Notes: generated by a model from the letters alone, not told the origin. Shown: positions 11,135 through 22,659, counted from the first letter of the stretch. The stretch is DNA of 64,000 nt from Megamerina dolium (GCA_963854835.1 OY978525.1:66065907-66129906), one strand, 5' to 3'. Numbers and translations: made by a program.

Positions 11135-13082
11135 ATGGTGAAAATTGACCAACTAAAAGTGGACCAGCTTAAAAAGCTGTTGGTAGATATGAATCTATCG
11201 TCATCAGGTGCAAAGGCGGAACTGCCGGCTGAGGCAAGCTATGAAGGCTAAGGGAATTAATGTAGAAGAACATTAGTTCTTCGAGGATGCCGATATACAA
11301 GCAGTTGTGCACGCTGAGGAAGAGAGCAAAATAGATTCGAGTGGTCAACTCATGGAATTCAGAAAAACCATGATGCAACAGCAGCAACAACAGCTACAAG
11401 AAAATGCGTCTCGCATTGACTCCAAGTTTCAAGAACATTCGGTACGTCAAGAAAACGCTTGACTCCAAGTTTCAAGAACATTCGGCTGAATTGCGTATGG
11501 AAATTCAAGAAGGTTCGGCTCGACAAGAACACGTCATTGAAAAGGAATTGAGATTAGATTTCAGGAAATTTCCGGAACCATTAATGAAAGTGTTTGCGTG
11601 CCGTAGCTCAGTGGTTAGTGTGTTCGCCTTCTGATATGTAGGTCGTGGTTCAAACCCCGGCTGATGCATAGCAAATTTAATATCGATAAGATTTTTCTTT
11701 CGAATGGTACCCACCTGTCGGCAAGCAATTGGCAATTCTTCCGACAGTAACAACTTGCCATGAAAAAGCTTCTAAAAGAACTCTGTGACAAAGCTCAAAA
11801 AAGTGATGTCGCAAGGGTTCTGCCGTTCGGAACCGGCTAAAATAAGTAGGTCCCTTCTAATACTGTCCAAATTTAAGACGCACAACAGTAATGGAAGAGA
11901 AGCTCGGCCAATGAGCCCTTTGGGACTTTAAGTGCCACATATTTATTTATTTTTATTAATGAAAAAGTCGTGGATCTGAAGGAACATGTAGATGACCTAA
12001 AAGATAAGTTCGAGAAATTACAGCACGAACTCAATCAACTAAAAATAAATGGAACAGCCACATCAGTGATTCGAGATTCAAGCACAATCAAACTAAAGCC
12101 ACCAACATTTGACGGAAGCACGCTATTCAACATCTTCAAGCTTCAATTCGAGACAACCGCTTCGAAGAATCAATGGGATGATAGCGACAAGACTGCTGCT
12201 TTAATAGTCGTATTAAAAGGTAATGCTTCCGAAGTGTTACAGATGATTCCAGAGAAAGATCTTGGTAGCTATCAGTCACTGATGGACACACTCCAGCGAA
12301 AATATGGAAATGAATACAAGAGTCAATTACATCGAGTGGAATTGAGATCGCGAGTGCAACGGAATAATGAGAGCCTTCAGGAATTCGCTTCCGATATTGA
12401 GCTCTTATGTCATCTAGCGTTCTCCGGTAATTCGGAAGAGTTCGTCGAAAAAATAAAAATAGAGGCATTCATAGATGGCATACGTGATGGAGAGACAAAG
12501 CATTCCCTAGTTATGTCACCGAAGAATACTTATGCCGAAACAGTCAATAGTGCCTTGACGTTTGAAGCCGCCAGTTTGATGTGTCGACCAATGCCACGGG
12601 TATGCCAACTAGAAACAGAAACAGCAGATCTGGTTGCAGCAGTGTGTCAGGCATTCAAATCTGTAGTGCAGCCTGAAGGAAGAACAACAGGTCGTCTCCC
12701 CCCGTCAGCGGGGCGTGAACTGACTCCAACAGTGGGTGGCCCCATCATTCACATTTCACAACTACAGCGTGTGCCAAGCAGATTGACTATTGATGGAAAA
12801 TTGGACAATATGGAGTTCATGTTACCACTGGATACTGGTGCATCACATTCTATAATCAAGTGTGATTTGATGTAGAGGTTTGAGCCTTTAATGGGAATAA
12901 ATTTGCGTACAGCAACGGGTGAGGATGCACAAATTCTGGGTAAGATAAAGAAACGAGTATCTATTGGAAATAGTACGTGGGAGCATGAATTCATTGTGGC
13001 CGACATCATCGACGATGTAATAATTGGTGTTGATTTTATGATTGACAACGGATTTACGTTAGATTTAAATCAACGGATGTAA
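11135..13082 (+). pseudogene. Gypsy copy A gag and protease, broken
   Basis: The ATG at 11135 gives the same N-terminus as copy B (leucine-rich, then a Gln-rich run near 11380), but stops and a shift occur within 150 bp. Gag resumes at 11404, is split by a SINE at 11590-11954, and continues from 11970 to 12875 with a coiled-coil stretch, a capsid-like region and the aspartic protease motif LDTGASHS near 12830. An in-frame TAG at 12873 separates the rest of protease (12891-13082, IIGVDFM motif). I see no zinc knuckle between capsid and protease, probably a small deletion. Confidence 0.85.
11590..11954 (+). repeat. SINE (tRNA-derived), full-length copy with target-site duplication
   Basis: The head at about 11596-11667 is tRNA-like, with an A-box-like TAGCTCAGTGG and a B-box-like GGTTCAAACC. 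A roughly 290-bp body and an ATTTATTTATTT tail follow. It is flanked by direct repeats ATTAATGAAA at 11580-11589 and 11955-11964. Joining the flanks restores the gag context seen at the homologous site of gypsy copy B near 25260, which shows the insertion directly. Confidence 0.9.
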
Positions 13083-13096
13083 ATGTCGAGTTACCA

Positions 13097-13905
13097 TTGA
13101 ACATCGGTTACAAGCGTAGTGGTAACATCAAACGAGTACTGGCATTTCAACGCCAAGAGGTTCCAGCAAAATCTGAAGCGGTGATTTGGGCACAGATGAA
13201 TGTGGATGATGGGACAGGCAAGTTGTGGTTAGTGGAAGCAGATAAAGAAATACATAATAAAAACATCATACTTGGTAGGACGTTAGTGGAACCTAAAGAA
13301 ATGGGAATGGTACCGGTGCGAATATTAAATCCAACTAATACATCTACAGTTGTGAAGAAAGGAATGGTGATTGGTCATTGCCAGGAAGTTACTGCCGTAG
13401 TAGACTGCGAAAAGGGTTCGTCGATAAAAGGTTAGGAACTGTTAGAGCGGAATTGAAAGCACAGATGGAAGAATGGGCAGGTGTGCTTACCAAGCAGCAA
13501 AAAGGAAAGGCTTCACAATTATTGGAAGTACAGTCCAATTTTTTTGTTCATATGTAAAAACTGAAGGACGCACAACCATCGTGAAGCATCACATTGACAC
13601 CGGTGATTCTAGACTAATTCGTCAAGCACCACGACGAGTTCCGTTCGCCAAAAGAGATGAAGTCATTAAGCTGATTTCCGATATGCAGAAACAAGGTGTT
13701 ATTGAACCATCAGCGAGTCCATGGAACTCACCAGTTGTGCTGGTAAAGAAGAAGGATGGAAGTACTCGATTCTGCGTGGATTACAGAAAGCTAAATGATA
13801 TTACGAAAAAAGACAGCTATACACTATCCACGGTCAGTCATTTCATCTACGAACTGACCACGCAGCGCTAAGGTGGTTATTACAATTTAAAAACCCAGAA
13901 GGACA
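13097..13905 (+). pseudogene. Gypsy copy A pol: protease-RT linker, RT 5' part, deletion junction
   Basis: 13097-13435 is the linker between protease and RT. 13473-13871 starts RT, with the motifs QGVIEPSASPWNSPVVLVKK and FCVDYRKLN. Right after that, near 13845, the sequence jumps into the end of RNase H (HLRTDHAALRWLLQF in another frame). The RT catalytic FxDD region and most of RNase H are missing, roughly 1 kb or more by comparison with family structure. The element cannot have made active RT since this deletion. Confidence 0.85.
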
Positions 13906-15393
13906 ATTGGCACGCTGGATTGAAAGGCTGCAGAGTTATGATTTTACCATCGAACAACGTAAAGGAGGAAATCACGGCAACGGGGATGCTCTATCTCGTC
14001 GTCCTTGCAAAATGGAATGTAAACATTGTTCTAGAGTGGAAAGCAAGGAACACATTGTCGACATACGACTTACAAATATATTGCCGGAGGAGTCATGGAC
14101 CACCGAACGAGTGCAAGAAGATCAGCGGAACGACCAAGATCTCGTAAAAATTATGGAATACAAGGAGCAGGGCATACGTTCAGATTGGCAAGAGATGGCT
14201 AATGAGAGTCCAATAGCAAAGGCATATTGGGCGCAGTGGCAAAACCTGCACTTACGAGACGGATGTTTATTCCGAGCATGGGAAAGTGAAGATGGAAAAA
14301 TCACTAATGATCTTCTAGTGGTACCCAAGGCAAGAATAAATGAAGTGATAGCTGAGTATCACAATTCCTCCAGTGGAGGGCATCTGGGAATCACCAAAAC
14401 CGTCAAAAAATAAAGAAACGATTTTATTGGGTTGGATGTCATGACCATGTCGCTGATTGGATTCGGAAGTGTAAGCAATGTGCAATGGCCAAAGGTCCCA
14501 CTAAGAAAAGTCGAGGTAAGATGCACCAATACACCGTAAGTGCTCCATTTGAGCGAATTGCTATGGAATTGCTATTTCCAATAAGCAACGCAGGAAACAA
14601 GTATGTTCTGGTGGTTATAGATTACTTCAGTAAATGGCCTGAAGTATACCCCATTCCAAATCAAGAAGTTGGTACAGTTGCGGATACATACGTCAACCAA
14701 TGGATTACTCGTTTTGATGTACCGATGGAGTTACACTCAGACCAAGGTCGAAATTTCGAATCAGTTATATTCCAAGAGATATGCCGTATGTTGGGTATAT
14801 ACAAAACTCGTACAACACCTTTGCATTCACAATCTGATGGCATGGTAGAACGATTTAATCGTACCTTGGAGGAATATTTGAGAAAAGTCGTAGATAAATA
14901 CCAAAGAGACTGGGATGTACATATACCAATGTTCCTCATGGCATATCGATGCGCACAACATGATACGACGGCTACTACACCGGCAATGGCAATTTTTGGA
15001 AACGAGTTAAGACTGCCAGCTGATTTAAAATTTGGAGTCGTAACACCAAGGAGATCAACCGAAGGTAACTATACTAGCGAAAAGCGGAAACAGTTGGATG
15101 AAGTACATCAGTTCATCAGACAGCGGTCGCAGATGATAAGTGATAAGATGAAGGCCAGATATGACTTGAAAGAAAATTCAAAAGGGTTCTATGAAGGAGA
15201 GCTTCTAATGCTTCATAATGCACAACGAAAGAAAGGCCTGTCCCCTAAGCTACACACTCATTGGGAAGGACCATATGAGATTATAGCAAAGATAAATGAC
15301 GTAGTGTATCGTATTCAACGTGCCTGGAATAAAATAGCAAAGTTTAAAGTAGTGTACTTGGAGCGACTTGCGGCATATCGAGGGGAAGTATAA
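13865..15393 (+). pseudogene. Gypsy copy A RNase H end and integrase
   Basis: It opens with the end of RNase H (NHGNGDALSRRPC). The integrase zinc-binding HHCC pattern follows (H and H near 14360-14380; C..C near 14472-14484), interrupted by a one-base shift at about 14412. The catalytic core runs from 14485 to 15393 with WPEVYPIPNQE, HSDQGRNFES and the DDE glutamate in MVERFNRTLEEYL. The first catalytic position reads FERIAMELLFP; families normally have Asp at the M-x position (MD or ID), here Glu. The C-terminus has the usual GPYEI chromodomain-like end. Otherwise it is open for 302 codons. Confidence 0.85.
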
Positions 15394-15417
15394 AAACTTG
15401 TTTGGGACGAACAAGGT

Positions 15418-15431
15418 TAAGAGGAGGGCAG
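15418..15431 (+). promoter_or_regulatory. Polypurine tract of gypsy copy A
   Basis: AAGAGGAGGGCAG directly precedes the 3' LTR and would prime plus-strand DNA synthesis. Confidence 0.7.
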
Positions 15432-15846
15432 TGTAACGAGTATCGATGGTTGGTTACTCATCACTATTGTGACTGACACTATTGGCAGCATCGAATCGAA
15501 TGTCAACAAAAAGAAATAAGCGATAACCAGAACAAGCTAACGAGAAAGAAAGAGAATAATCTCGATAAAGGAAGATTCTGGGGTGTTGCCAACAGAGTAT
15601 AAATAGAGCCAGTGTTGACAAGTGAGAATCAATTTGATCCCGAAGGTGATTGCAGAAACATCGATACAGAGGCAAAAGTTGCAAGTACATTTAAGTGTTA
15701 TTGTAAATAGTTGATTGAGATTATTAAATAAATTGTTGCTGTATATAGTTGTATAAAATAAGTGTTGCAGTTATAATTAACAGAATCCGGTGATCGAGCA
15801 AGGTAATGCAAATAGAATTAAACGCTCACAGAATAAAAACGTAACA
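15432..15846 (+). repeat. 3' LTR of gypsy copy A
   Basis: TGTAACGAG to CGTAACA. Differs from the 5' LTR by scattered substitutions and indels, so the insertion is not very recent. Confidence 0.85.
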
Positions 15847-15958
15847 ATACTTAAATGTACAAATGTACAAGTTAAAGTAATGGAAACAAAATGCCAGTCA
15901 ATAATTTTAAAATTCTTTCGGTGGTTCAAATATTTTATTACACAATAGATCATGAAAT

Positions 15959-15959
<1 letters not shown>

Positions 15960-16002
<43 letters not shown>

Positions 16003-16013
16003 GATATATATAT

Positions 16014-16053
<40 letters not shown>
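15960..16053. repeat. (AT)n microsatellite, left of Tc1 element
   Basis: Nearly pure TA dinucleotides with a few TAGATA interruptions. The Tc1-type element is inserted at a TA within this array, which resumes at 17706. Confidence 0.9.
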
Positions 16054-16054
<1 letters not shown>

Positions 16055-16057
<3 letters not shown>

Positions 16058-17705
16058 TGGCTCACAGCTTATTTCGTACAGTGTATATATTTTTATGTAC
16101 ATGGCTGTAACATCGAAACTAAAAAACTTATCGATAAGTTTTGAATGTAGATGTCTGTGTATGTGTTTAGTAAACCTAATAAGAAAACGGGGAACCCCAA
16201 AAATTTTTCTTTTTGTTATGCAAGAGAGAAAAACTATTGATCAGCTGATTTTCAGCTCACATCTTATTTCGTACACAAACTTCAATGTAAGTAAGTTTCA
16301 TTCTGCCGCGCAGTTACAAAGTTTTTTTGAATTGTATGAGTTTTTGGACCTTTTTAACTATTATAACAATTTTTATTATTATTATTTTAAATAGTTAAAG
16401 TGCTGTAAATTAAACATTTAGCTTTATGGGTCATCGTACAACGATGGAACAGCGTAAACTGGTAATTAACCATTTTAGGAAAGGTCAGAGTGTGCGAAAA
16501 ATTGCTGAAATGACAAATTTAAGTGCCTCAACTGTCCAATACATCATTCAACGCTTCGTTCGCGAAAATCGGTTGGAGAACAAGGGCAGAGAAGCACCTA
16601 ATAAGATTTTCAACGCATCAGACGAGCGTTATATTGTACGAAAAATTAAGAAAAATCCAAAGTTATCCGCTCCGAAGTTGGCTGCAGAGGTTCAGCGTGA
16701 AATAGGAAAATCATCCAGTGCTGAAACTGTCCGACGTGTGCTGCGCAATCATGACTTGAACGGTCGAGTAGCCCGAAAGAAACCATTCATTTCGAAAATG
16801 AATATACAACGCCGACTTGACTTCGCCAAAGAGCATATTATTAATACTCCTGCGTTCTGGAATACCGTTATTTTCGCGGATGAGTCTAAGTTTAATATTT
16901 TTGGCTCGGACGGAATGTCATATGTTTGGCGTAAAGCTAATACCGAGCTAAACAAGGAGAACCTTAAGCCCACAGTGAAGCATGGTGGCGGTAGCGTGAT
17001 GGTTTGGGCCTGTATGTCAGCAGCCGGAGTAGGTGAATTGGTTTTTATTGAGGGAACAATGGACAAAATGAAGTACCTAGAGATTCTGAAAAACAATTTA
17101 CTTCAAAGTGCAGACAAACTGGGTTTGCGGGAAGAATTTCGGTATTACCAAGATAATGACCCAAAACATAAATCTGGGATTGTGCAATCTTGGCTTATTT
17201 GAACTGCTCACACTTGATGTCTCCACCACCACAGTCACCTGACATGAATGTGATTGAAAATCTTTAGTCTATTTTGGACAATAAAATAAGAACACACAAG
17301 ATTTCTAATAAGCAAGACCTAAAGAAGGTACTGATGGAGGAATGGAAAAAAATCACACCAGACATCACTCAAAAATTGGTGGATTCAATGCCAAGTAGAC
17401 TCCAGGCTGTCATTAACGCTAAGGGATGTCATACTAAATATTAAAATCAACTTACTTTGTTTTTAGTTTGAACTTAAAGAGACTGTACGAAATAAGCTGT
17501 GACATGAATTTTCCTATTTTTTTCTTATTTTATTTTTTTATAGTGTCAAACACTAAAATTTTGAAAAAGTAAATTTTGGAAAATAAAAAACAAACCTTCC
17601 TTTCAAAAATGGCATTTATATTTTGTTCAAATTTTTGCTATATTAGGAATTACGACTGCAGCAATTTTTAAACTGTCACTGTACGAAATAAGCTGGGAGC
17701 CACTG
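16055..17705 (+). mobile_element. Tc1-type DNA transposon with IR/DR ends
   Basis: Terminal inverted repeats start CAGTGGCTCACAGCTTATTT and the right end is the reverse complement, flanked by TA on each side. Each end has a second internal copy of the core CTTATTTCGTACA: left at about 16252-16280, right at about 17481-17503. That is two direct repeats within each inverted repeat, the IR/DR layout known in some Tc1 elements. One transposase gene lies between them. Confidence 0.9.
16426..17444 (+). pseudogene. Tc1-family transposase, frameshift and stop near the C-terminus
   Basis: A long frame from the ATG at 16426 covers the N-terminal paired-like helix-turn-helix domain (GQSVRKIAEMTNLSASTVQY), the second HTH, and the DDE domain: FADESKFNIFGSDG (first Asp), GGGSVMVWACMS and YYQDNDPKHKS (second Asp). 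At about 17200 a one-base shift ends the frame. The rest reads PPPQSPDMNVIENL with TAG in place of the Trp normally next, then continues to TAA at 17444. The third catalytic residue Glu is in IEN. Only two lesions separate this copy from a complete gene. Confidence 0.9.
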
Positions 17706-17709
17706 TATG

Positions 17710-17791
<82 letters not shown>
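17706..17791. repeat. (AT)n microsatellite, right of Tc1 element
   Basis: Continuation of the TA array split by the Tc1 insertion. It abuts the 3' end of Jockey copy 3. Confidence 0.9.
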
Positions 17792-17792
<1 letters not shown>

Positions 17793-17884
17793 TATTTATT
17801 GTATCTTTCTTACGAAACTAACAATAATTATACAAATCTTATATACTAAAAAATACATTTTGTTGATTCTACACCAATGATACA

Positions 17885-20433
17885 TCATTCAAATAACTTA
17901 AAGCAAACAAATATAACATGTGATGTCATGAAGGACATATATAATAGAAATGAGAGATTATGTGAAAGATACTTCGTCACTTCGTTTTTTTGTGGTATTT
18001 TTTGACCATTAATTTGTAGTTGAGGGCATGTCTCCAGCCAGTGTTGTACTCTTTTTAAGTGACTTTGCAGTTTTTCTGACGCTTTACTGGGATTATCATC
18101 GACGCTCAAGATTGCTGTATCGTCTGCAAAAGTTGATGTGAAAAGATTGGCATTTGTTGGTATATCTGAAGTGCAGATTATATATAAAAAGGGACCTAAG
18201 ACGCTTCCTTGCGGGACCCCAGCCATTATCGTACGTAAAATAAATAAATAAATATGTGGCACTTAATGCCCCAAAGGGCTCATTGGCCGAGCTTCTCTTC
18301 CATTACTGTTGTGCGTCTTAAATTTTGGACAGTATCAGAATGGACCTACTTATTTTAGCCGGTTCCAAACGGCATAACACTTGTGACATCACTTTTTCTG
18401 AGCTTTGTCACAGAGTTCTTTTTAGAAGCTTTTTCATGGCAAGTTGTTACCGTCGGAGGAATTGCCAATTGCTTGCCGACAGGTGGGTACCGTTCGAAAG
18501 AAAAATATTTTCGATATTAAATTTGTTATGCATCAGCCGGGTATTGAACCACGACCTACATATCAGAAGGCGAACACACTAACCACTGAGCTACGGCACC
18601 CACATTATCGTACGTGTTTGAGTAAAATACGATCTTTGTTTAACCATAAATTTATTATTCAACAGATAGCTCTTTAATATTTTGCAAATGTTATCAGGAA
18701 AGAGACAACCGATTTTGTGAAGTAGGCCATCATGCCAAACCTTATCAAAAGCTTGTGCGACGTCCAGAAATACTGCTGAACAGTACTGCTTTGCTTCGAA
18801 CGCTTTTGTAATTTAAGATACTATTCTGTGAACTTGTTCTACTGTACCATGTTTTGCTCTGAACCCAAATTGATGCAACGGTATAATGTTATTTGCTTCA
18901 ACAATTGGCTGTATCTTCAACATTAATAGTTTTTCAAACACTTTGGATAGGATAGGCAGCAGGCTAATAGGCCTGTACGACGATACATTAGTTGAATCTT
19001 TTCAGGTTTTGCAATCATAATTATTTGGGAAATTTTCCATGCTGAGGGGAAATAACAAAGGCGTGGTATTGCATTCATTATGTGTAACAGCTGTTTTACT
19101 GCAATTTGAGGTAGCTCGGCGATTATTTTGGCACTTATTTTATCATACCCTGCAGCTTTTTTGACGTTTAGTACATTTATGATTTTGTTAAGTTCCTTTA
19201 AAGAAAATCTCACTAAGGTAGTAGAGCTGTTATTGGTCATGATTGGTAATCCTCCATCTCTTGTAGATTCATTTGGTTTGAAAACGCCTTCTAAGTGATT
19301 TGCAAATGCTTCTGCTTTATCTCTTATTATCGGACACTTTACACATTTGACTGCTTTCCACAGAGAATAATCGGTATCTTTTGTTGCAGCAAGATTACTA
19401 ATATATACATTTAAACGTCTCTCTTCGGCTTCTTTTAAGATTCTTTTAAGTGTTTTAGTGCAGTCTGCCAATTTTTGTTTCAGGTTTGGTGATCTATGCT
19501 GCAATTCTCTCCTGGCTTTCCTTTTAATTTTAATTAATTCCTCAATATCGGCATTTGTATGCTTTTTATAATCTTGGAATTTATTTTGAGGTGTTGCAAT
19601 TTTAGCAGCTTCATGAGCCAACTTGGTGAAATTTTCAACTGCACTGTCGACTTGCTTTACTGTCTTAAGAGGTATTTTAAGGCCAATGTGAGAACTAATA
19701 TATTTTTTATAATTTAGCCAATTAGTGAATTTGTTTGTAAGATACTGGCTTGATTCACTGAAACTAACTAAAACATTTAGTAAAATGAACGATGGAGAAT
19801 CATCAGATGAAAGTTCAAAAGATGGCCATGCCTTTAAATGGGTTTTTTTTAGACTTTTAGTTACTGCAAAGTCAATAAGATCCGGTACTTTTCTAGGATC
19901 CGAAGGCCAGTAAGTAGGTTGGCCGGTAGATATGGCATCATATCCGTTGCTTGATATTGTCGAGAAAAGATGTCTACCTTTTGGAGATATAAGCCTGGAA
20001 CCCCAATAAGTGTGCTTGGCGTTATAGTCCCCCGCCGCGATAAACGTATGCCCTAAAGTTGCAAAAAATGCAGAAAATTGTGATTCTGTAATATTATGTC
20101 TAGGAGGACAGTAAACAGAAGATATTGTTAATTTTTGGGTACTTGTTTCTATACAAATAGAGGTGGAATGAATATATTCTTTGCAAATTCTTCTAATGCA
20201 TAATGTTTTATTCTATTTTTGATGAGGATAGCTGTCCCTCCTCTTGCCTTATTTTCAGTGTGTTTGGTATCATAAAGCGTAAACCCATTTATTGAAAAAT
20301 TATTAAATTTTGTGAAGTGAGTTTCTGAAATAAGCATTACATCAACTTGATTTTTATGGAGAAATACTTCCAGTTCATTTTTATGTTGGCTTAACCCATT
20401 TGCATTCCAAAAACATAACTTCAGTTCGTTCAT
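17885..20433 (-). pseudogene. Jockey copy 3 ORF2 remnants (EN and RT)
   Basis: Starting at 20433: FWNANGLSQHKNELEVFL and SETHFTKFN (EN). From 19621 comes the RT N-terminal part with a YDKISAKIIAELP motif. Part of the RT core is readable between 18925 and 18620 only with shifts. At 18262-17885 are AGVPQGSVLGPFLYIICTSD and FADDTAIL, the catalytic motif. The SINE splits the segment just before the GVPQGS motif. A large C-terminal deletion follows. Confidence 0.8.
18237..18603 (-). repeat. SINE, full-length copy with 12-bp target-site duplication
   Basis: Reverse orientation relative to 11590. The tRNA-like head is at its right end (about 18530-18603), and the tail TTATTTATTTATTT on the minus strand is at the left. 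Direct repeats ATTATCGTACGT lie at 18225-18236 and 18604-18615. It is inserted in the RT of Jockey copy 3. Confidence 0.9.
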
Positions 20434-20451
20434 TGTTTTGACAGAATTGCT

Positions 20452-22346
20452 TGAAGGAGCATGGACTGATTTTTCATTAGCTCTTGCATCATGCCTTGCA
20501 CTGAAATCATAAAATGTGTCATTAACTGGACCAGATTATTTACAGAATTTTCAAGAGTGTTTGGAACACTATCTTGATTAACTTGAACTGGAGGATGTTT
20601 GCATAAGATGTTGGCATAACATGAGTAGTATTTGCAACATTTTGTGGAGGAGGAGCGGATACATGCTCTATTTGAGGAGCATTAACCATTGATGGGTTGC
20701 GAGGTCTTACTTGGAAAGTACTTTTAAGTTTGAGTTTGAGCTTAGTATAAACTGGACAACCTCTATAGTTTGCAGTGTGATTTCCACCGCAGTTACTACA
20801 TTTTTTAACAGAAGAATCTTCTTTGTTAACAATACATTTGGAGGTGGGATGAAAGTCACCACATATAACGCATACACTTCGTAGAGTGCAGTAATATTTT
20901 GTGTGCCCATACTCTTGACAGTTAGCACATTGTATTGGGCCCGATCTTTTATGAGGTTCTTTCAACGAAATTCTTCGGTGAATTAAATATTTTATATTAT
21001 ATATTGGGTGAATTTCGCCCTTTTTAAGTTTCTTAATATCGGGTTCCAACTCGACGCGATATAATGGCGTAGGCTGTTTTTCTTTATTTTTTATGTTGAA
21101 CACGGATTTGACCTTAAAACCCTCTTCTTCTATAGCTATTTTCACATCATTGCAGTCAACATTTGGCTCAATGCCTTTTATCACAACGACTAATCCTTTG
21201 CTGCTTTTCAAATGGTACGTGTAATAGTATTTCTGTTTGTCATCAAAATATTTTGTGACAGAACGGTAATTTCTTTCTTCATATATTTGCAGTTTAATTT
21301 CTTTAATAGTGCCCTTCATGATTGTTACTATATGAAAATTCTTTGCACCAATAAGTTGCGTAATAGCCTAGACAGACGGCAGCCTAATTCCGGATTACCG
21401 GCGCACTTAATCCGAATAAAATAATAACCTGACAGACGGCAGTATTGCGGATTAACTAAACGGCTGATTGCTGTTTTATTAGGTCTGCTCACTTACATTA
21501 CTATCACTATCAATTTCTGTCATCTATCACTCTCGATATGAGAAAATCTACAAGAAGTACGTGAACTGAAAACTATCAGAAACTTGTAAATTGACATTCA
21601 CCGTTCGTAATTGACAGCTGCATTTATTTGTTCGCCAACACTTTTCATGTTGAAAACTGTAAACAGTTGTTGAAAGTTTTTTGTTAGCGAACACACCTAA
21701 TGGTTTGTAAAATGGATGGAGGTAAATTCACAATAGACAATTTTCAGCAGTGTTGCCATCGCAAATTGTCCTAATCCTCTTTTATTTTCAGAATTAACTC
21801 ATAGAGTTTATGCGGATTAGCTGCAGTTAATGCCCGAGTTAATTCGAATTAACTCGATAATCCGGAATTAGGCTGCCGTCTGTCTAGGCTATAAGGCATA
21901 TTATTAATTCAGTTTGGATGTTTTACCTTTGTTGATGATATTGATAGCGATGGATGTTTATCAACATGTTTATTTGCATTTTGCAAATGTTGCGAATTAC
22001 CGGTTAGCAAGATGTTGTTGTTTTCAAATGCTTTTGGTACAATTGTATTAGTGCATTGATTTTCTCTCTCTTTATGTTGCGAGAGAACTGACAACGGTGT
22101 ATTTCCTAGTACACGCGCTGTTTTTGTTGCTAATTCCTGCACTTCAGGTGTGACACATTGTGCACTCCAAGACATGTTGTTGCTCGGAGAAGGAGTCAAA
22201 GAGTCTTCAGTTGTTGTTGTTGTTGTCTCACAGTGCTTCAACAATTTCAGAGTACTTTCACTGTTATTTTGAATTTCTGTTTTGTGAGATTCACGTTCGG
22301 TCACAAAAGAGCGTCGCACCGATTGCGGAGAGCGTTTAACACTCAT
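20452..22346 (-). pseudogene. Jockey copy 3 ORF1 remnants
   Basis: The N-terminal part (22346-21909) starts MSVKRSPQSVRRS, similar to copy 2's MSVQRSPLRQRQS. The C-terminal part (21319-20540) holds the knuckles CANCQEYGHTKYYC, CVICGDFHPTSKC and CSNCGGNHTANYRGC. The two are separated by the MITE, and some sequence before it seems to be missing. The end toward 20452 has the Met-rich tail also present in copy 1. Confidence 0.8.
21366..21899. mobile_element. MITE, 534 bp, with 32-bp perfect terminal inverted repeats
   Basis: Left end GCCTAGACAGACGGCAGCCT, right end its exact reverse complement, matching for 32 bases. Flanked by TA on both sides. It has no transposase frame. The inner left part repeats the end motif (CTGACAGACGGCAG at 21430). 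It sits within ORF1 of Jockey copy 3. TA duplication suggests mobilisation by a Tc1/mariner-type transposase, but the ends match no element in this window. Confidence 0.85.
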
Positions 22347-22659
22347 TTATTTCTTTTTACTTGCACTTGTGTTGGTTTTTTTTTTTAATTTTAATATTTA
22401 ATATAGTTTTATCTGTTATCCACAGTTTTGTTTGTTTACTTGATTCCTCCGTTGAATCAAACAAAGCAATAACTTTATTCCAACTATCACTTAAGCGTCC
22501 TTTCGCAATTGTTTCCTATCACATACGCAATTCAACACAACTTCAAACTCACAAAAGCACGGAGCACAGAAAAACACGTCCGCACTCTTAGTGTGTGTTT
22601 AATAAATTTAATGTTTATTGACATTTATTTTACAAAACACGTGCTCGTTTGATGTTGAA

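Larger units (their letters stand above)
10678..15846 (+). mobile_element. Ty3/gypsy LTR retrotransposon, copy A (defective, both LTRs)
   Basis: Bounded by two similar LTRs starting TGTAACGAGTATCGAT. Order inside: primer-binding site, gag, protease, truncated RT, RNase H end, integrase, polypurine tract. Flanking 4-bp sites are ATAT and ATAC, compatible with a slightly decayed target duplication. The length is only about 5.2 kb because most of RT and RNase H is deleted. A SINE is nested in gag. A second copy of the family is at 23843-25640. Confidence 0.9.
17792..22595 (-). mobile_element. Jockey-clade element, copy 3 (second family, heavily decayed)
   Basis: Same layout and many shared motifs as copies 1 and 2 but clearly diverged in sequence. 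The 3' end resembles theirs (AACTAACAATAA near 17815). It is interrupted by a SINE at 18237-18603 and a MITE at 21366-21899, and has internal deletions. The 5' leader ends near 22590 with ACACGTCCGCACTCTTA, as in the other copies. Confidence 0.8.
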
